Source of the DNA: Adiantum capillus-veneris
Taxonomy: Eukaryota > Streptophyta > Polypodiopsida > Polypodiales > Pteridaceae
Assembly (NCBI GenBank): GCA_014529385.2
Contig: CM043943.1
Location: 156,980,747 to 157,044,746 of the forward strand
Direction of reading: 5' to 3'
DNA length: 64,000 nucleotides
Shown here: positions 32,472 through 42,806 of the stretch, one piece after another
How positions within the stretch are numbered: position 1 is the stretch's first letter
How the letters are laid out: every line of letters starts with the position of its first letter
The notes under the pieces: model-generated
The model's input: only the letters and a program-made list of their open reading frames with translations
Told to the model about the DNA's origin: nothing
Database searches by the model: none
Position numbers and translations under genes: made by a program

Positions 32472-34618
32472 TCATCCAAGAGAGAGAGTGGTGGCCACTG
32501 TTGCATCCGAAGTATCAGCCTATGGAGGTGGAGCCATAAAATCGATTGTGGGGCCCTGCTGTATGTGAGCTCTCCTGTCAGTAAGTGTGCTTCCTGGGAA
32601 ATGACTAGCCACCTGCTGCTGGGCAGATGGTAGCACCTGTCCTGTAGTGTACTGAGGACGTCGAGTAACACAGCCATGGCGATGTGCTCCAGCAACTCCG
32701 TCACAAAAAGTCATATTTTGCATATGAGGCAATGGTGACGACTGAAACCCCTGAGGAGGATACTGTTGTTGTTGATTGTAGTACTGAACGGGAACTGGAG
32801 TCTGTGAGTAAAGTCCCATAAATTGCTGAGAAGGACCCGTTGCTACATGGTGCACTGGTGTACTTGCTACAGTCCACCAATACCCCATTCTAGGCTGTGT
32901 TGCCCTATTTTCATGTAAGAGCAATTCTCTAAATCCTTGTACTTGATTTCGAAGGTCACTAATCACTTGAGACTTTAACTTCAGGGCCTGTTGGAGTGCG
33001 AAATTAGTGGCATCCCTATCGGCGATGGTGCTCTCAGCAACTCGCAGAGATCCCTCCATAGCTGCATAAGTAGCTGCGTGACGTTGGTGTGTGGCTTCTA
33101 AAAGCTCTGCTCCAAGCTCAATGGTAGCAATGGCTTGCCTAGACTCCTGCAATATATCCTCAGATAGCCGAAAAAATGATGTAGAGTCCGATCCTGTGGA
33201 AGGTTCTGTAAGAGTGTCAGGGTAAAGAGAGCTGGAAAGTGGTACAGCTGGTGGGACTGGTGTGACAAGTGGCACTGCTCGTGGTGGACTGGGCGCATGC
33301 CTCTCTGTCGGAGTAGAGATGGTGGGAGTGGTTGCAACAGGACTAGGCATAGGAGAAGAAGCAACTGCCACTGGGACGTCGGAGCTAGTCACTGTGGTAG
33401 GGGTAAAATATAGCAGCAATAGAGAGAGGAACACACACTGTAGAAGCCACAGCTGTGACATGCATAGTGTGATCTGCACCACCTGAACTTACCATCGAAT
33501 GAGTAGCGACCGTATGTGAGGAACGTCGAACAGGTTGCTTCACTCGAAGCTGTTTGCTTTCCGAAACTGGCAGGGATACTAAAGATTCTACAGGGAGGTC
33601 CATTGTCTGTTCAATATCTTTCCCTTTTCCCTTAGAGCTTTTACGCCGCATCTCCACATTCACATCCATAGGACTAACAGGTATATTAATGACCCAGGCC
33701 AACATGGGAGCTGCAAAGCATTGAAAGCTAGATTGCACAGATTGCACCTGAGCTCTGAATCTTTTTGCCCGCGACTGTAAAGAGGTAAATAGAATTTGAT
33801 GAAAGCCACATGGGATGGTGTGGATGAGGCAGTATAGGCCTTCGCAGTGCGAGAATATAGTAGGCACGTCAAATCTGCCCTTGCCCTTGCTGACTTTAGG
33901 ATCTCTGACCAAAAAGTAGTACTTGAAAATGGCCCAGAGATTTTTATTCCTTGTCTAGTCAGCATGACTCGTACTAAGTAGCTCTTTGCATGCCTCGATT
34001 GTCGCATCTTTCGAAAGTTGTGAATAGGTTCTTGTAGCCGGTTTTACTGTAGGAAAGGTTGTCATCCCCAAAGCATTACCAATGTGTGTAGCAGTCAGTG
34101 GGTGTCCTCTGACTTTGGGAAAAAACTTGAGAACTGCATGCACCATATCCATGGGAATATCAGAAGGCAGATTGGTGTCTGCTAATGCTGATAGACCTAG
34201 CGTATGTAGCTGGTCTTTTGATAAGACTTCTCGAAGAGACAGATGAAGCTACTGCAGATGGAAGTTCAAAGTGAACTTGGTTTGGGTTTTGGAAGAAGGA
34301 GGCCGAGGAATTTGATGACTCAGTACCTGCATGATGGCTTTCCTCTTCTTTTGGTTTTTCACAGTATCTTCGTGTTCATCATCTTCCTCTTCCTCTTTGC
34401 TAGAAGACTCTGAGTCAGAGTTAGAAGCAGAGCCTGAGTCGGACGCTTTGTAATTCTCATCACTGTGATCAGTGGAGGACACATCGGTGAGGCCATGGCT
34501 GGATGTATCCACATCCTCTTCCTCTGCAGAACTATGAGATGTTTCATGTGATGTTTCAGTTGGTCTCTGTCGAGACAAAGCTTTCTTCCTCCTAGCATTG
34601 TTTGCTTGTACTAGCCAT
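32472..34618 (-). pseudogene. ORF3 of element F
   Basis: ATG at 34618-34616 (MASTSKQ). A frameshift occurs within ten codons, then the acidic Ser-rich region (SASNSDSESSSKEEEEDDE). The conserved domain is at 34190-33660 (HPLTATHIGNALGMTTFPTV). A long open frame at 33482-32520 covers the Pro/Thr-rich part, the coiled coil (FFRLSEDILQESRQAIATIE), the Gln/Tyr-rich segment and FCDGVAGAHRHGCVTRRP. A TAG falls just before the conserved end, which finishes LSLG at 32472. One cysteine of the CC pair is Phe here. Function unknown. Confidence 0.75.
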
Positions 34619-34681
34619 CGTGCAAATGTAACGCTCTCTGGCCAGTGTGCAGGTTGAAATCTGGAACTCCCAATTCAGAAA

Positions 34682-35243
34682 TGTAGCTACAGTGTCACTT
34701 TACAGGACAAGCAGACAGTTGGATAGTTAGTTACAGTTGGTCTGGTTCACATTGGACGGACCCTCTGGGCTGGGGGGTGACACATGGCAGGGTACCGACG
34801 GTGGTCTAGTGGACATCGTGGCCAGGTCACCACCACCACTCAGTTTGGAGATAAACTTAGCTGACTGGACATTTATGAGCCGTTGGTGGCTCTTTATGGT
34901 TGTACATATGAGTAGTCGTTTTGGGCCAGTTGCATTATCTTGTACGTAGTTGTCTAGAGTGAGTCTATTCACAGAGCACATCTTCACCATCCCTGCACAT
35001 CTGAGCCTCGACACCCCCATTGTACCTGTGAGTCCTGGGCTGGAGCTGAGTGTGCTGCCACGCCAGAGTCTGTATCAGTCTTTGAGATAGTCGAGTCATA
35101 TGTTCTGGTTTGTTGTTGTGTCTTTGTGAGCTCTGTTGATGTCTATTGTTTCCTTTCTGTTCAGTCTGTTTGAGTGAGATTGTCACGCACATTGCACTGA
35201 GGACCACTCACTGTAGAGAGCACGACACATTATCCGCGCTACA
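34682..35243 (+). repeat. 5' LTR of element C
   Basis: It starts TGTAGCTACAGTG and ends CCGCGCTACA, followed by GGTGCTCTCATTT and the primer site. It has the family hairpin in the middle and no TATATAT box. Confidence 0.88.
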
Positions 35244-35613
35244 GGTGCTCTCATTTTGGCGATCACGGTGGGACCTCAACTGAAATCTCACTTTGTGAAG
35301 TGCAAATCTTGAAGCTATTTGGGTCTATCTAGCTTCGCCTACCTTGCCTAGCTTCGCCGACCTTGCCTTGCACTGTTCTCCTCTAGCGTGGTCCAATTGT
35401 TCTCCTCTCGCCTGGTCCAACTGGTCTAGTCCTCTCTCGCCTTGGTCCAACCTGTCCTCGTCCCTGGTCTAGACCTCCTCGACCCTGGTCTAGTCCTCCT
35501 CGTCCCTGGTCCATCCTGGTCTAGTTACTTGCGTGGTCTAGTAGAGTCTAGACCAGTCTTCAGCCAGTTCAAGGTTTTCTTGCCCAAAGGTTAGTTGGAT
35601 TGGTGGTCATTGC
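35244..35613 (+). other. Leader and primer-binding-site-like segment of element C
   Basis: TGGCGATCACGGTGGGACCT starts at 35257, 13 nt inside the LTR. Its rough similarity to the complement of a plant tRNA-Lys 3' end is suggestive but imperfect. A leader with CTGGTCTAGTCCTCCTCG-like repeats follows. Confidence 0.5.
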
Positions 35614-36911
35614 ATGACACATACAAGGCGGTCAGTCGAGCGTCAAAGCGCACTACTGAGCCCTCTGAAGTACTACAACAGAAGACGACCTTTGGTACCT
35701 AGTAGAAGTCCATCAACCTCATCACCTATACCTCCACATACATCACCCATTCCTTCATCCGCTTCCACATCTTCCAGATCACCTTCTCCAGTAAAGCTCT
35801 CTCGTATTCTGCTGCAGCAGGCTACTGAGCAACAGGCTCAGGCTCAGCGAGGAGCCATGGAGCCGTTGGCTAGCGTTTTGGCTAAGGTAAACATCAAGTT
35901 CCCTACATTCAAACGACTCTCTTCAGAAGATGCTGACGACCATGCAAGGAGGTTTGTATCTCTCTATAGGGGTCGTGGTCTTAACAGGGAAGATGCTTAT
36001 TTGGTACTCTTTCCATCCACCTTGGATGGCTTAACAGACAAATGGTACAGCCAGTTTGCAGAGAACCATTTTGCAACCTGGGCAGCCTTAAGGCAACAGT
36101 TCTGTGCAGCTTTCAGGCCAGGTGACTACCAGGAGAAGGTGTTGGATGAGTTAGCCAACATGGTGCTCCAGCCAGAGGAGACTTTTGCAAAGCTTATGAC
36201 TAAGACCAAGTCTCTGGTTGCCAAGCTTCCTCAGCAACCCGGTGAATTCATGGTGAAGAAGTGGGTGGAGAAGGCGCTTTCCAAAACTTCTCAACAAAAA
36301 CTCCGAGAGAGTCTCCGACCCGACGCCACTTTGGAGGAGTTCATCGTAGCTGCTACTAGGATAGAGGGGGCTAGGAAGCTGTTCAACAACTCCCCTCACA
36401 TAGAGACCCCCTCTGCGTTTTCGGAAAGTCCTGTTGATCCATTGACTTCTTTTACGTAGAGGACTTGAAGCCCTATAACTACAACGCGCTCTTCAAGAGG
36501 AGAAAAATATCTCTCTTCGCCAGGAGAAACCCCCACATCTTGAGGCTTTGGATCAAATCAAGAGAGAGCTAGAAGAGCTTCGGTCTCAACAAGAGACTAA
36601 GGCTATGGTATGGTGCAGCTCCTGTCGCTCTCCAGGACATCCTCCACAGGACTGTCCCCTTTGGGCTTATTGCCACTTCTGCGAGAAGTCTGGGCATGAA
36701 GACAAGGATTGCTATTATATCAAGGGATTACGGCAGATACAACAAAGTCTAAGTCCTTCTCTCTAACAAGGGCTTACACCTGCATCAAACTTGGTGTCAC
36801 CAGGTAGGCATCAGAACCCGATGTCACCTCTGCTGACAACACCTCCTATGCAAGGTATGCACAACAACTTTACATCCCCCAGCTTTTATCATGCTAGTAC
36901 TCCTTCAGTTC
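35614..36911 (+). pseudogene. Element C gag, first part
   Basis: An open 281-codon frame (35614-36459) gives the full basic Ser/Pro-rich N-terminus and capsid region (SSEDADDHARRFVSLYRGRG; QQFCAAFRPGDYQEKVLDEL). An extra T near 36451 shifts the frame. The first zinc-knuckle pair is intact at 36600-36720 (CSSCRSPGHPPQDC, CHFCEKSGHEDKDC). A CAA-to-TAA stop follows at about 36764. Element D interrupts the spacer between the two knuckle pairs. Confidence 0.82.
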
Positions 36912-37509
36912 TGTAGCGCGGATAATGCGTCGTGCTCTCTACAGTGTGGGTGCCCCTCAGTGCAATGTGCGTGACAATCTCACTCAAACAAATGAAAACT
37001 CTCTCAAACAGAATGAAACACAGAAACAACGGATAACAACACAGAAACAATGGATAACAACAGAGACACAACAGTGGACCAGAACATGTGGACTCGACTA
37101 GCTCAAAGAACCATGTACAGACTCTGGCGTGGCAGCACACTCCGCTCCAGCCCAGGACTCACAGGTACAAATGGGGTGTCGAGGCTCAGATGTGCAGGGA
37201 TGGTGAAGCAGTGCTCTGTGTAAGACCTCCTCTAGACGACTACGTGCAAGATAAGATAGAACTGCCCCCAAAACACGACTACTCATATGTACAACCATAA
37301 GAGCCACCAACGGCCCATAAATGTCCAGCCAGCTAAGTCTATCTCCAAACTGAGTGGTGGTGGTGACCTGGCCGCGATGTCCACTAGACCACCGTAGGTA
37401 CCCTACCACGTGTCACTCCCAGCCCAAAGGGTCCGTCCAGTGTGAACCAGACCAACTGTAGCTAACTGTCCAACTGCCTGTCCTGTGAAGTGACTGTAGC
37501 CCTGCTACA
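36912..37509 (-). repeat. 3' LTR of element D
   Basis: 598 bp, TGTAGC...GCTACA on both strands, preceded on the plus strand by AGTTC (36907-36911). Nearly identical to 46833-47429. Confidence 0.93.
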
Positions 37510-37529
37510 GGTTGCCCGCCACAAGACCG

Positions 37530-37546
37530 CTCACCGTCTCGGTGAG
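37530..37546 (-). other. Conserved stem-loop before the 3' LTR of element D
   Basis: On the minus strand it reads CTCACCGAGACGGTGAG, 20 bp before the LTR, the same as in A and B. Confidence 0.55.
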
Positions 37547-37607
37547 AGGAAGACTAAAACTTTGAAAGAAAACTACTAGTATGTACAATGGTGAGTTCCT
37601 GGATCTG

Positions 37608-39794
37608 TCATCCAAGAGATAGAGTGGTGGCTACTGCTGCATCCGAAGGATCAGCTTCTGGAGGTGGGGCCATCAAATCGATTGTGGGGCCTTGCTGTAT
37701 GCAAGCTCTCCTGTCAGTAAGTGTGTCTCCTGAGAAATGACCAGTCACCTGCTGCTGAGCCGATGGTAGCACCTGTCCTGTAGTGTACTGAGGACGTCGA
37801 GTAACACAGCCATGCCGATGTGCTCCAGCAACTCCATCACAACAAGTCATATTTTGCATCTGATGCAATGGTGAAGACTGAAACCCCTGAGGAGGAGGAT
37901 ACTGTTGTTGTTGGTTGTAGTACTGAACGGGAACTGGAGTCTGTGAGTAAAGTCCCATAAACTGTTGAGAAGGACCCGTTGCTGCATGCTGCACTGGTGT
38001 ACCTGCTCCAGTCCACCCATATCCCATACCCATCATCGTAGGCTGCGTTGCCCTATTTTCCTGTAACAGCAATTCTCTAAATCCTTGGAGTTGATTCTAA
38101 AGGTCACTAATCACTTGAGACTTTAATTTCAGGGCCTGCTCGAGTGTGAAAATAGTGGCATCCCTATCCGCGATGGCGCTCTCAGCAACCTTCAGAGCTC
38201 CCTCCATAGATGCGTAAGTAGCTGCGTGACGCTGGTGTGTGGCTGCTAAACGCTCTGCTCCCAGCTCAATGGTGGCAATGGCTTGCCTAGACTCCTGCAA
38301 TATATCCTCCGATAGCCGAAAAAATGATGTAGAGTCCGATCCTGTAGAAGGTCCTGTAATAGTGTCAGGGTGAAGAGAGCTGGAGAGTGGTACAGCTGGT
38401 GGGACTGGTGTGACAAGTGGCACTGCTCGCGGTGGACTAGGAACATGCCTCTCTGTCGAAGTAGAGATGGTAGGAGTGGTTGCCGCAGGACTAGGCATAG
38501 GAGAAGAAGCAATTGCCACTGGGACATGGGAGCTAGTCACTGTGGTAGGTGTAAAAATAGCATCAGTAGAGAGAGGAACACACACTGTAGAAGTCACAAC
38601 TGTGACATGCATAGTGTGATCCGGACCACCTGAACTTACCATCGAATCAGTAGTGACCGTATGCGAGGAACGTCGAACTGGTTGCTTCACTCGAAGCTGT
38701 TGGCTTTCGGAGACTGGCAGGGATACTAAAGATGCTACTGTGTCCTTCACCACCTTTGCCCTCTTTTTCTTTGGCTTTTCAGATAGATCCTTTGTTTGTT
38801 CAATATCTTTCCCTTTTTTCTTAGAGCTTTTACGCTGCATCGCCGCATCCACATCCATAGGACTAACAGGCATATTAATCACCCAGGCCAACATCGGAGC
38901 TACGAAGCATTGAAAGCTAGATTGCACAGATTGCACCTGAGCTCTGAATCTTTTAGCCCGAGACTGTAAAGAGGTAAATAAAATTTGATGAAAGCCACAT
39001 GGGATGGTGTGGATGAGGCAGTATAGGCCTTCGCAGTGTGAGAATATAGTAGGCACGTCACATCTGGCCTTGCCCTTGCCCTTGCCCTTACCCTTGCCGA
39101 CTTTAGGATCTCTGACCAAAAAGTAATACTTGAAAATGGACCAGAGCTGTTTATTCCTTGCATAGCCAGCATGATTTGTACTGAGTAGTTCTTTGCATGC
39201 CTCGATTGTCGCATCTTTCGAAAGTTGGGAATAGGTGCGCGTAGCCGGTTTCACTGCAGGAAAAGTTGTCATCCCCAAGGCGTTACCTATTCGTGTAGCA
39301 CTCAGTGGGTGTCCTCTGACTTGGGGAAAAAACTTGAGGAGTGCATGCGCCATATCCATGGGAATATCCGAAGGCAGATCGATGTCTGCTAATGCTGACA
39401 ATCCTAGCTTGTGTAGCTAGTCTTTTGATAGGACTTCTTGAAGCGACGGATGAGGCTGCTGCAGATGGAAGTTCAATGTGAACTTGGTTTGGGTCTTGGA
39501 AGAAGGAGGCCGAGGAATTGGATGACCCAGTACCTGCATGATGGCTTTTCTCTTCTTTTGGTTCTTTACAGCTTCTTCTTCATCATCCTCGTTGCTCGAA
39601 GACTCGGAGTCGGAAGCAGAGCTTGATTCGGACTCCTTGTAATTTTCATCACTGTGATCAATGGAGGACACATCAGTGAGGCCATGGCTGGATGTATCCA
39701 CATCCTCTGCCTCTGCAGAACTTTGGGATGTCTCAGTTGGCCTCTCTGGAGAGAGAGCTTTTTTTTTCCTTACTTGCTTGCTTGTTCCAGCCAT
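37608..39794 (-). pseudogene. ORF3 of element D (extra gene after pol, best-preserved copy)
   Basis: One frame of 729 codons from ATG at 39794 to the stop at 37608, broken only by two TAG codons (near 39417-39419 and 38097). Regions: basic start MAGTSKQVRKKK; acidic Ser-rich part (about 20-80); KNQKKRK; conserved domain (about 132-320) with LSATRIGNALGMTTFPAVKP, NKQLWSIFKYYFLVRD and RAKRFRAQVQSVQSSF; lysine-rich KPKKKRAK that could be a nuclear signal; Ser/Thr/Pro-rich linker; coiled coil (about 485-575); Gln/Tyr/Pro-rich segment; and CCDGVAGAHRHGC at about 651-663, a possible metal site. No signal peptide or membrane span, so not env-like in structure. I do not recognise the family; a structural, RNA-binding or chromatin role is only a guess. 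Confidence 0.8.
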
Positions 39795-40009
39795 TGTAAA
39801 GAGAATTCCTGGTTGTGTCAATCTGCAGTGTGCAGTGCTAACTCTGAAAAAGCTTGAATATGCAAGAAACGAATAGCTTGTCCTTTCAAAGCGATGGAGG
39901 CAGCGGATGTGGAGTTAAAAAAGCTATGGCTGTTTTAAAGCACGCGATGGATTGAAAACGATGGGTTCTGATTGCTAATCGATGGATGCAGGCGAAATTG
40001 GGCGAGGGG
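39795..40009 (-). other. Segment between minisatellite and ORF3 in element D
   Basis: Non-coding, about 215 bp, just upstream of the ORF3 start. If ORF3 is made from a spliced RNA, an acceptor would be expected here or in the tract to its right. Confidence 0.4.
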
Positions 40010-40590
40010 TTTAGGTAGGTTAAGGGCGAGGGATGCGTATAGGATAGGGGCGAGGGAGTAAGGGAGGTAGGGTCGAGGGATATTTAGAGGATAAGGGCGA
40101 GGGGGGAGAGAGTGGGTATGGGCGAGGGGGTTGAGGGTGGGTAGGGGCGAGGGGGAATAAGTGGATAGGGGCGAGGGGAAGATAGTGGATAGGGGCGAGG
40201 GGGGGAGAGAGTGGGTATGGGCGAGGGTGATGAGGGTGAGGGAAATAAGTGGATAGGGGCGAGGGGGGAGAGAGTGGGTATGGGCGAGGGGGAAAATAGT
40301 GGATAGGGGCGAGGGGGTTGAGGGTAGGTAAGGGCGAGGGGGAAAATAGTGGATAGGGGCGAGGGGGGAGAGAGTGGGTATGGGCGAGGGGGTTGAGGGT
40401 GGGTAGGGGCGAGGGGAAATAAGTGGATAGGGGCGAGGGGGGAGATAGTGGGTAGGGGCTAGGGGGTTGAGGGCAGGTAAGGGCGAGGGAAGTAAGGGAG
40501 GGTAGGGGCGAGGGGTTGGTATAGAGTAGGGATGAGTGTGTTTGTGGAGAGGTTAGGGACGAGGGGTTTGGGGTTGGGATAGGTAGGGCG
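40010..40590 (-). repeat. C/T-rich minisatellite of element D
   Basis: On the plus strand it is imperfect GGGCGAGGGG(G/A)-type units with TAGTGGATAGG and TTGAGGGTGGGTAG variants, hence C/T-rich in the sense of the element. About 580 bp. The G-rich strand has many runs of three or more G. Confidence 0.87.
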
Positions 40591-41174
40591 CAACAATCAC
40601 ACTCGGCACAAAGTGATAAAAGTGATAGCAAAAGCAAAGAGAAGGTACAAAGTGCTAATTTTTGAGCAGCTACAAATCTCGAGCAAATAAAAGGGAGGGT
40701 AATTTTGACTCATTAGGAGATTAAGGTTCTACAGCAAAGCTGAAATTTTAATGGCACCAAAGGTTTTTTCTGCTATTGGAATCAAAGTTCTTTGACATAA
40801 ACTCTGCCATATTCTTCCCCTAGACAGTATGGCATTGGGAGTCTCATCAAGTCAAGTCCTTGATTACACCTTGTTCATTATCCCAATTGCCATCTAAGCA
40901 GAGTCCCCAAGCAGATTCCACTTGTCAAACTGAACAAAACCACTCCGACGAGAAGCTTGACTGAAAGCTTAACTGGAAGGACCTTAATACTTAACCGCAA
41001 ATAACAAGACATAGCAGAAATTGAGACAGTAACAGAGCATCCATTCTGGTGGAAAGCTAGTCGTGAGGAGAGCATAACTGAGACAGTAACAAAACACCCG
41101 TTCTGATGGAAAGATAGTGGGGAGGAGAGAGATGGGACATAGAACCTACAGATGGCGGGATAGTTGCGGACCCT
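40591..41174 (-). other. Spacer between integrase and minisatellite in element D
   Basis: Non-coding. Alignable with 12555-12800 of element B. Two related 40-bp blocks around GTTACTGTCTCA occur at about 41010-41060 and 41070-41110. Confidence 0.5.
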
Positions 41175-42806
41175 TTACTCAGAGGAGTAATAGCACTTGA
41201 TTCTGGAGCCATTTACCAGTGGCAAAGGAACGCCTTCCAAAGTGACTAACTGGACAGCCCCCTGTGGCAAAACCTCCTGTACTCTAAAGGGCCCTTGCCA
41301 AGCTGGAACCAGCTTCTTTGCTTTTTTCAAATATTTTGCCTGATAGAGTAGCACCAATGTGCCTTGTGTTATTTTTGGCTTTCTGAGGTGGCGATCATGC
41401 CACGCTTTGTGACGAATTTGTTCTGCTTGCAGAGCACGAGAAGCTAAAAGGCGGCTTTCATCCAATAAGGTGAGACGGGAGATAGAGGCAGATTCCATGC
41501 CCCAACTTGCACGCAGACTGCCCACCCTAGGGAAACCGGAGTTGAACTCAAATGGAGCTATGGTTTCCAAACCGAAAGCGAGTTGAAAAGGCGTTTGATT
41601 CGTTGTTGCTTTGAAAGATGTGCGGTATGCCCAAAGAGTGCCGTGCACAGCCTGAGCCCACGATGCTGGATGGAGATGACATGCTTTCCTCAGTAGAGCG
41701 ATCAGAACCTTGTTGGTGCTCTCGGCCTGTCCATTGGCTCTAGGGTAATAAGAGCACGACTTGCGATGAAAAATCTTGTAATTGGCCAGCAAATTTGAGA
41801 TCATGTCATTGACAAAATGACTTCCTCTATCACTGGTGATCTCTAAGGGACATTCAAATCTGCATAAAATATTTTCATATAAAAATTTGGCCACTGTATT
41901 GCCGGTGCAATCTACTGTCGCTAGTACCTCTGCCCACTTTGTTGCATGGTCTGTAGCCACTAGCAGATATTTGCGATTACCTGGTTGAGCCGGGGGATAT
42001 ATTGGTCCCACAAAGTCCAAACCCCATCTCTCAAAAGGTAGCCACGCCATCGAGACCTGCAAAGGACGGTTGGATTGCTTACTCGGCTTCGGCCCACATC
42101 TTTGGCACACATCACAAACCTTAGAATATGCTATTGCATCCTTAAAAATGTAGGGCCACCACAGACCACTCTGTAGAATCTTCTGAGCAGTGATGTGACC
42201 AGGGTAATGGCCACCAGTGGGACCATTGTGGGCATCCTCCAGAATATGCTCCACCTCATGAGGCGAGACACAACGCTTCAGAACACCATCTGGTCCCGCT
42301 TTGTAGAGCTGGCCCCCGATCAGAGTGAAAGGCCTGGACTTCAACAGCAATCTCCTCTTTTGCAGTGGGGATGCCCTCTCTGGGTACAGCCCAGTAGATA
42401 GAAAATGTAGGACCTCGCCGTACCATTCCGGTGTTGTATCTATTTTAAAAAGACTGCTGTCTGGAAAGTCATCCGCAATCCCGGTAGCTTCTTCGCCTGT
42501 GTAAATGCGAGAGAGGTGGTCAGCCATTACATGATGCTTACCAGGACGGAGTACCACTTCAAAATCAAACTCCTGGAATAGGAGGAGCCATCGCCATACT
42601 CGACCTGCAACCTGTGGCTTATTAAGCAGATAGCGCAAGGCATGGTGATCAGTGATAACTGTGAAGTGGACCCCTAGCAAATAGTGACGAAATTTGTGTA
42701 GAGCATACACTATAGCCAATCCTTCCCTCTCTGTGGTGCTATAGTTTCGCTCTGCTTTGGTGAGCAGGCGACTTGCATAATGTACATGGCGATCCAAGTT
42801 GAACAA
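41175..42806 (-). CDS. Element D RNase H (C-terminal part) and complete integrase
   Basis: An uninterrupted 543-codon frame. RNase H resumes after the deletion at RHVHYASRLLTKAERNY and keeps ITDHHALRYLLNKP; the HTDAS block is lost. The integrase zinc domain has HEVEHILEDAHNGPTGGHYPGH and CDVCQRC. The core has WGLDFVGP, TSDRGSHFVND and RANGQAESTNKV, so the D, D and E residues are all present. The C-terminal part has AWHDRHLRKPKITQGTLVLL and PAWQGPFRVQEVLP and ends YYSSE. Integrase could be functional if it were expressed and processed. It resembles the Tat/Athila group (ATDHATKWAEVLA). Confidence 0.88.
   Translation of the reverse strand: MFNLDRHVHYASRLLTKAERNYSTTEREGLAIVYALHKFRHYLLGVHFTVITDHHALRYLLNKPQVAGRVWRWLLLFQEFDFEVVLRPGKHHVMADHLSRIYTGEEATGIADDFPDSSLFKIDTTPEWYGEVLHFLSTGLYPERASPLQKRRLLLKSRPFTLIGGQLYKAGPDGVLKRCVSPHEVEHILEDAHNGPTGGHYPGHITAQKILQSGLWWPYIFKDAIAYSKVCDVCQRCGPKPSKQSNRPLQVSMAWLPFERWGLDFVGPIYPPAQPGNRKYLLVATDHATKWAEVLATVDCTGNTVAKFLYENILCRFECPLEITSDRGSHFVNDMISNLLANYKIFHRKSCSYYPRANGQAESTNKVLIALLRKACHLHPASWAQAVHGTLWAYRTSFKATTNQTPFQLAFGLETIAPFEFNSGFPRVGSLRASWGMESASISRLTLLDESRLLASRALQAEQIRHKAWHDRHLRKPKITQGTLVLLYQAKYLKKAKKLVPAWQGPFRVQEVLPQGAVQLVTLEGVPLPLVNGSRIKCYYSSE

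Larger units (their letters stand above)
31807..34681 (-). mobile_element. Element F: 3' part of a family member (LTR plus ORF3)
   Basis: Reading on the minus strand: ORF3, decayed stem-loop (about 32390-32407) and 3' LTR (32373-31807). Everything upstream of ORF3 is missing, because element C begins exactly at 34682. Either C inserted here and the other side was lost, or F was truncated first. Confidence 0.78.

Noticed and set aside
32472-34618. ORF3 as an envelope gene
   Set aside because: Position fits, but I see no signal peptide, transmembrane span or fusion-type motif; it has acidic, coiled-coil and low-complexity regions instead.
40020-40637. A 205-codon Pro/Leu/Ser frame on the minus strand
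   Set aside because: Composition effect of the C/T-rich minisatellite; not present in frame in the other elements.
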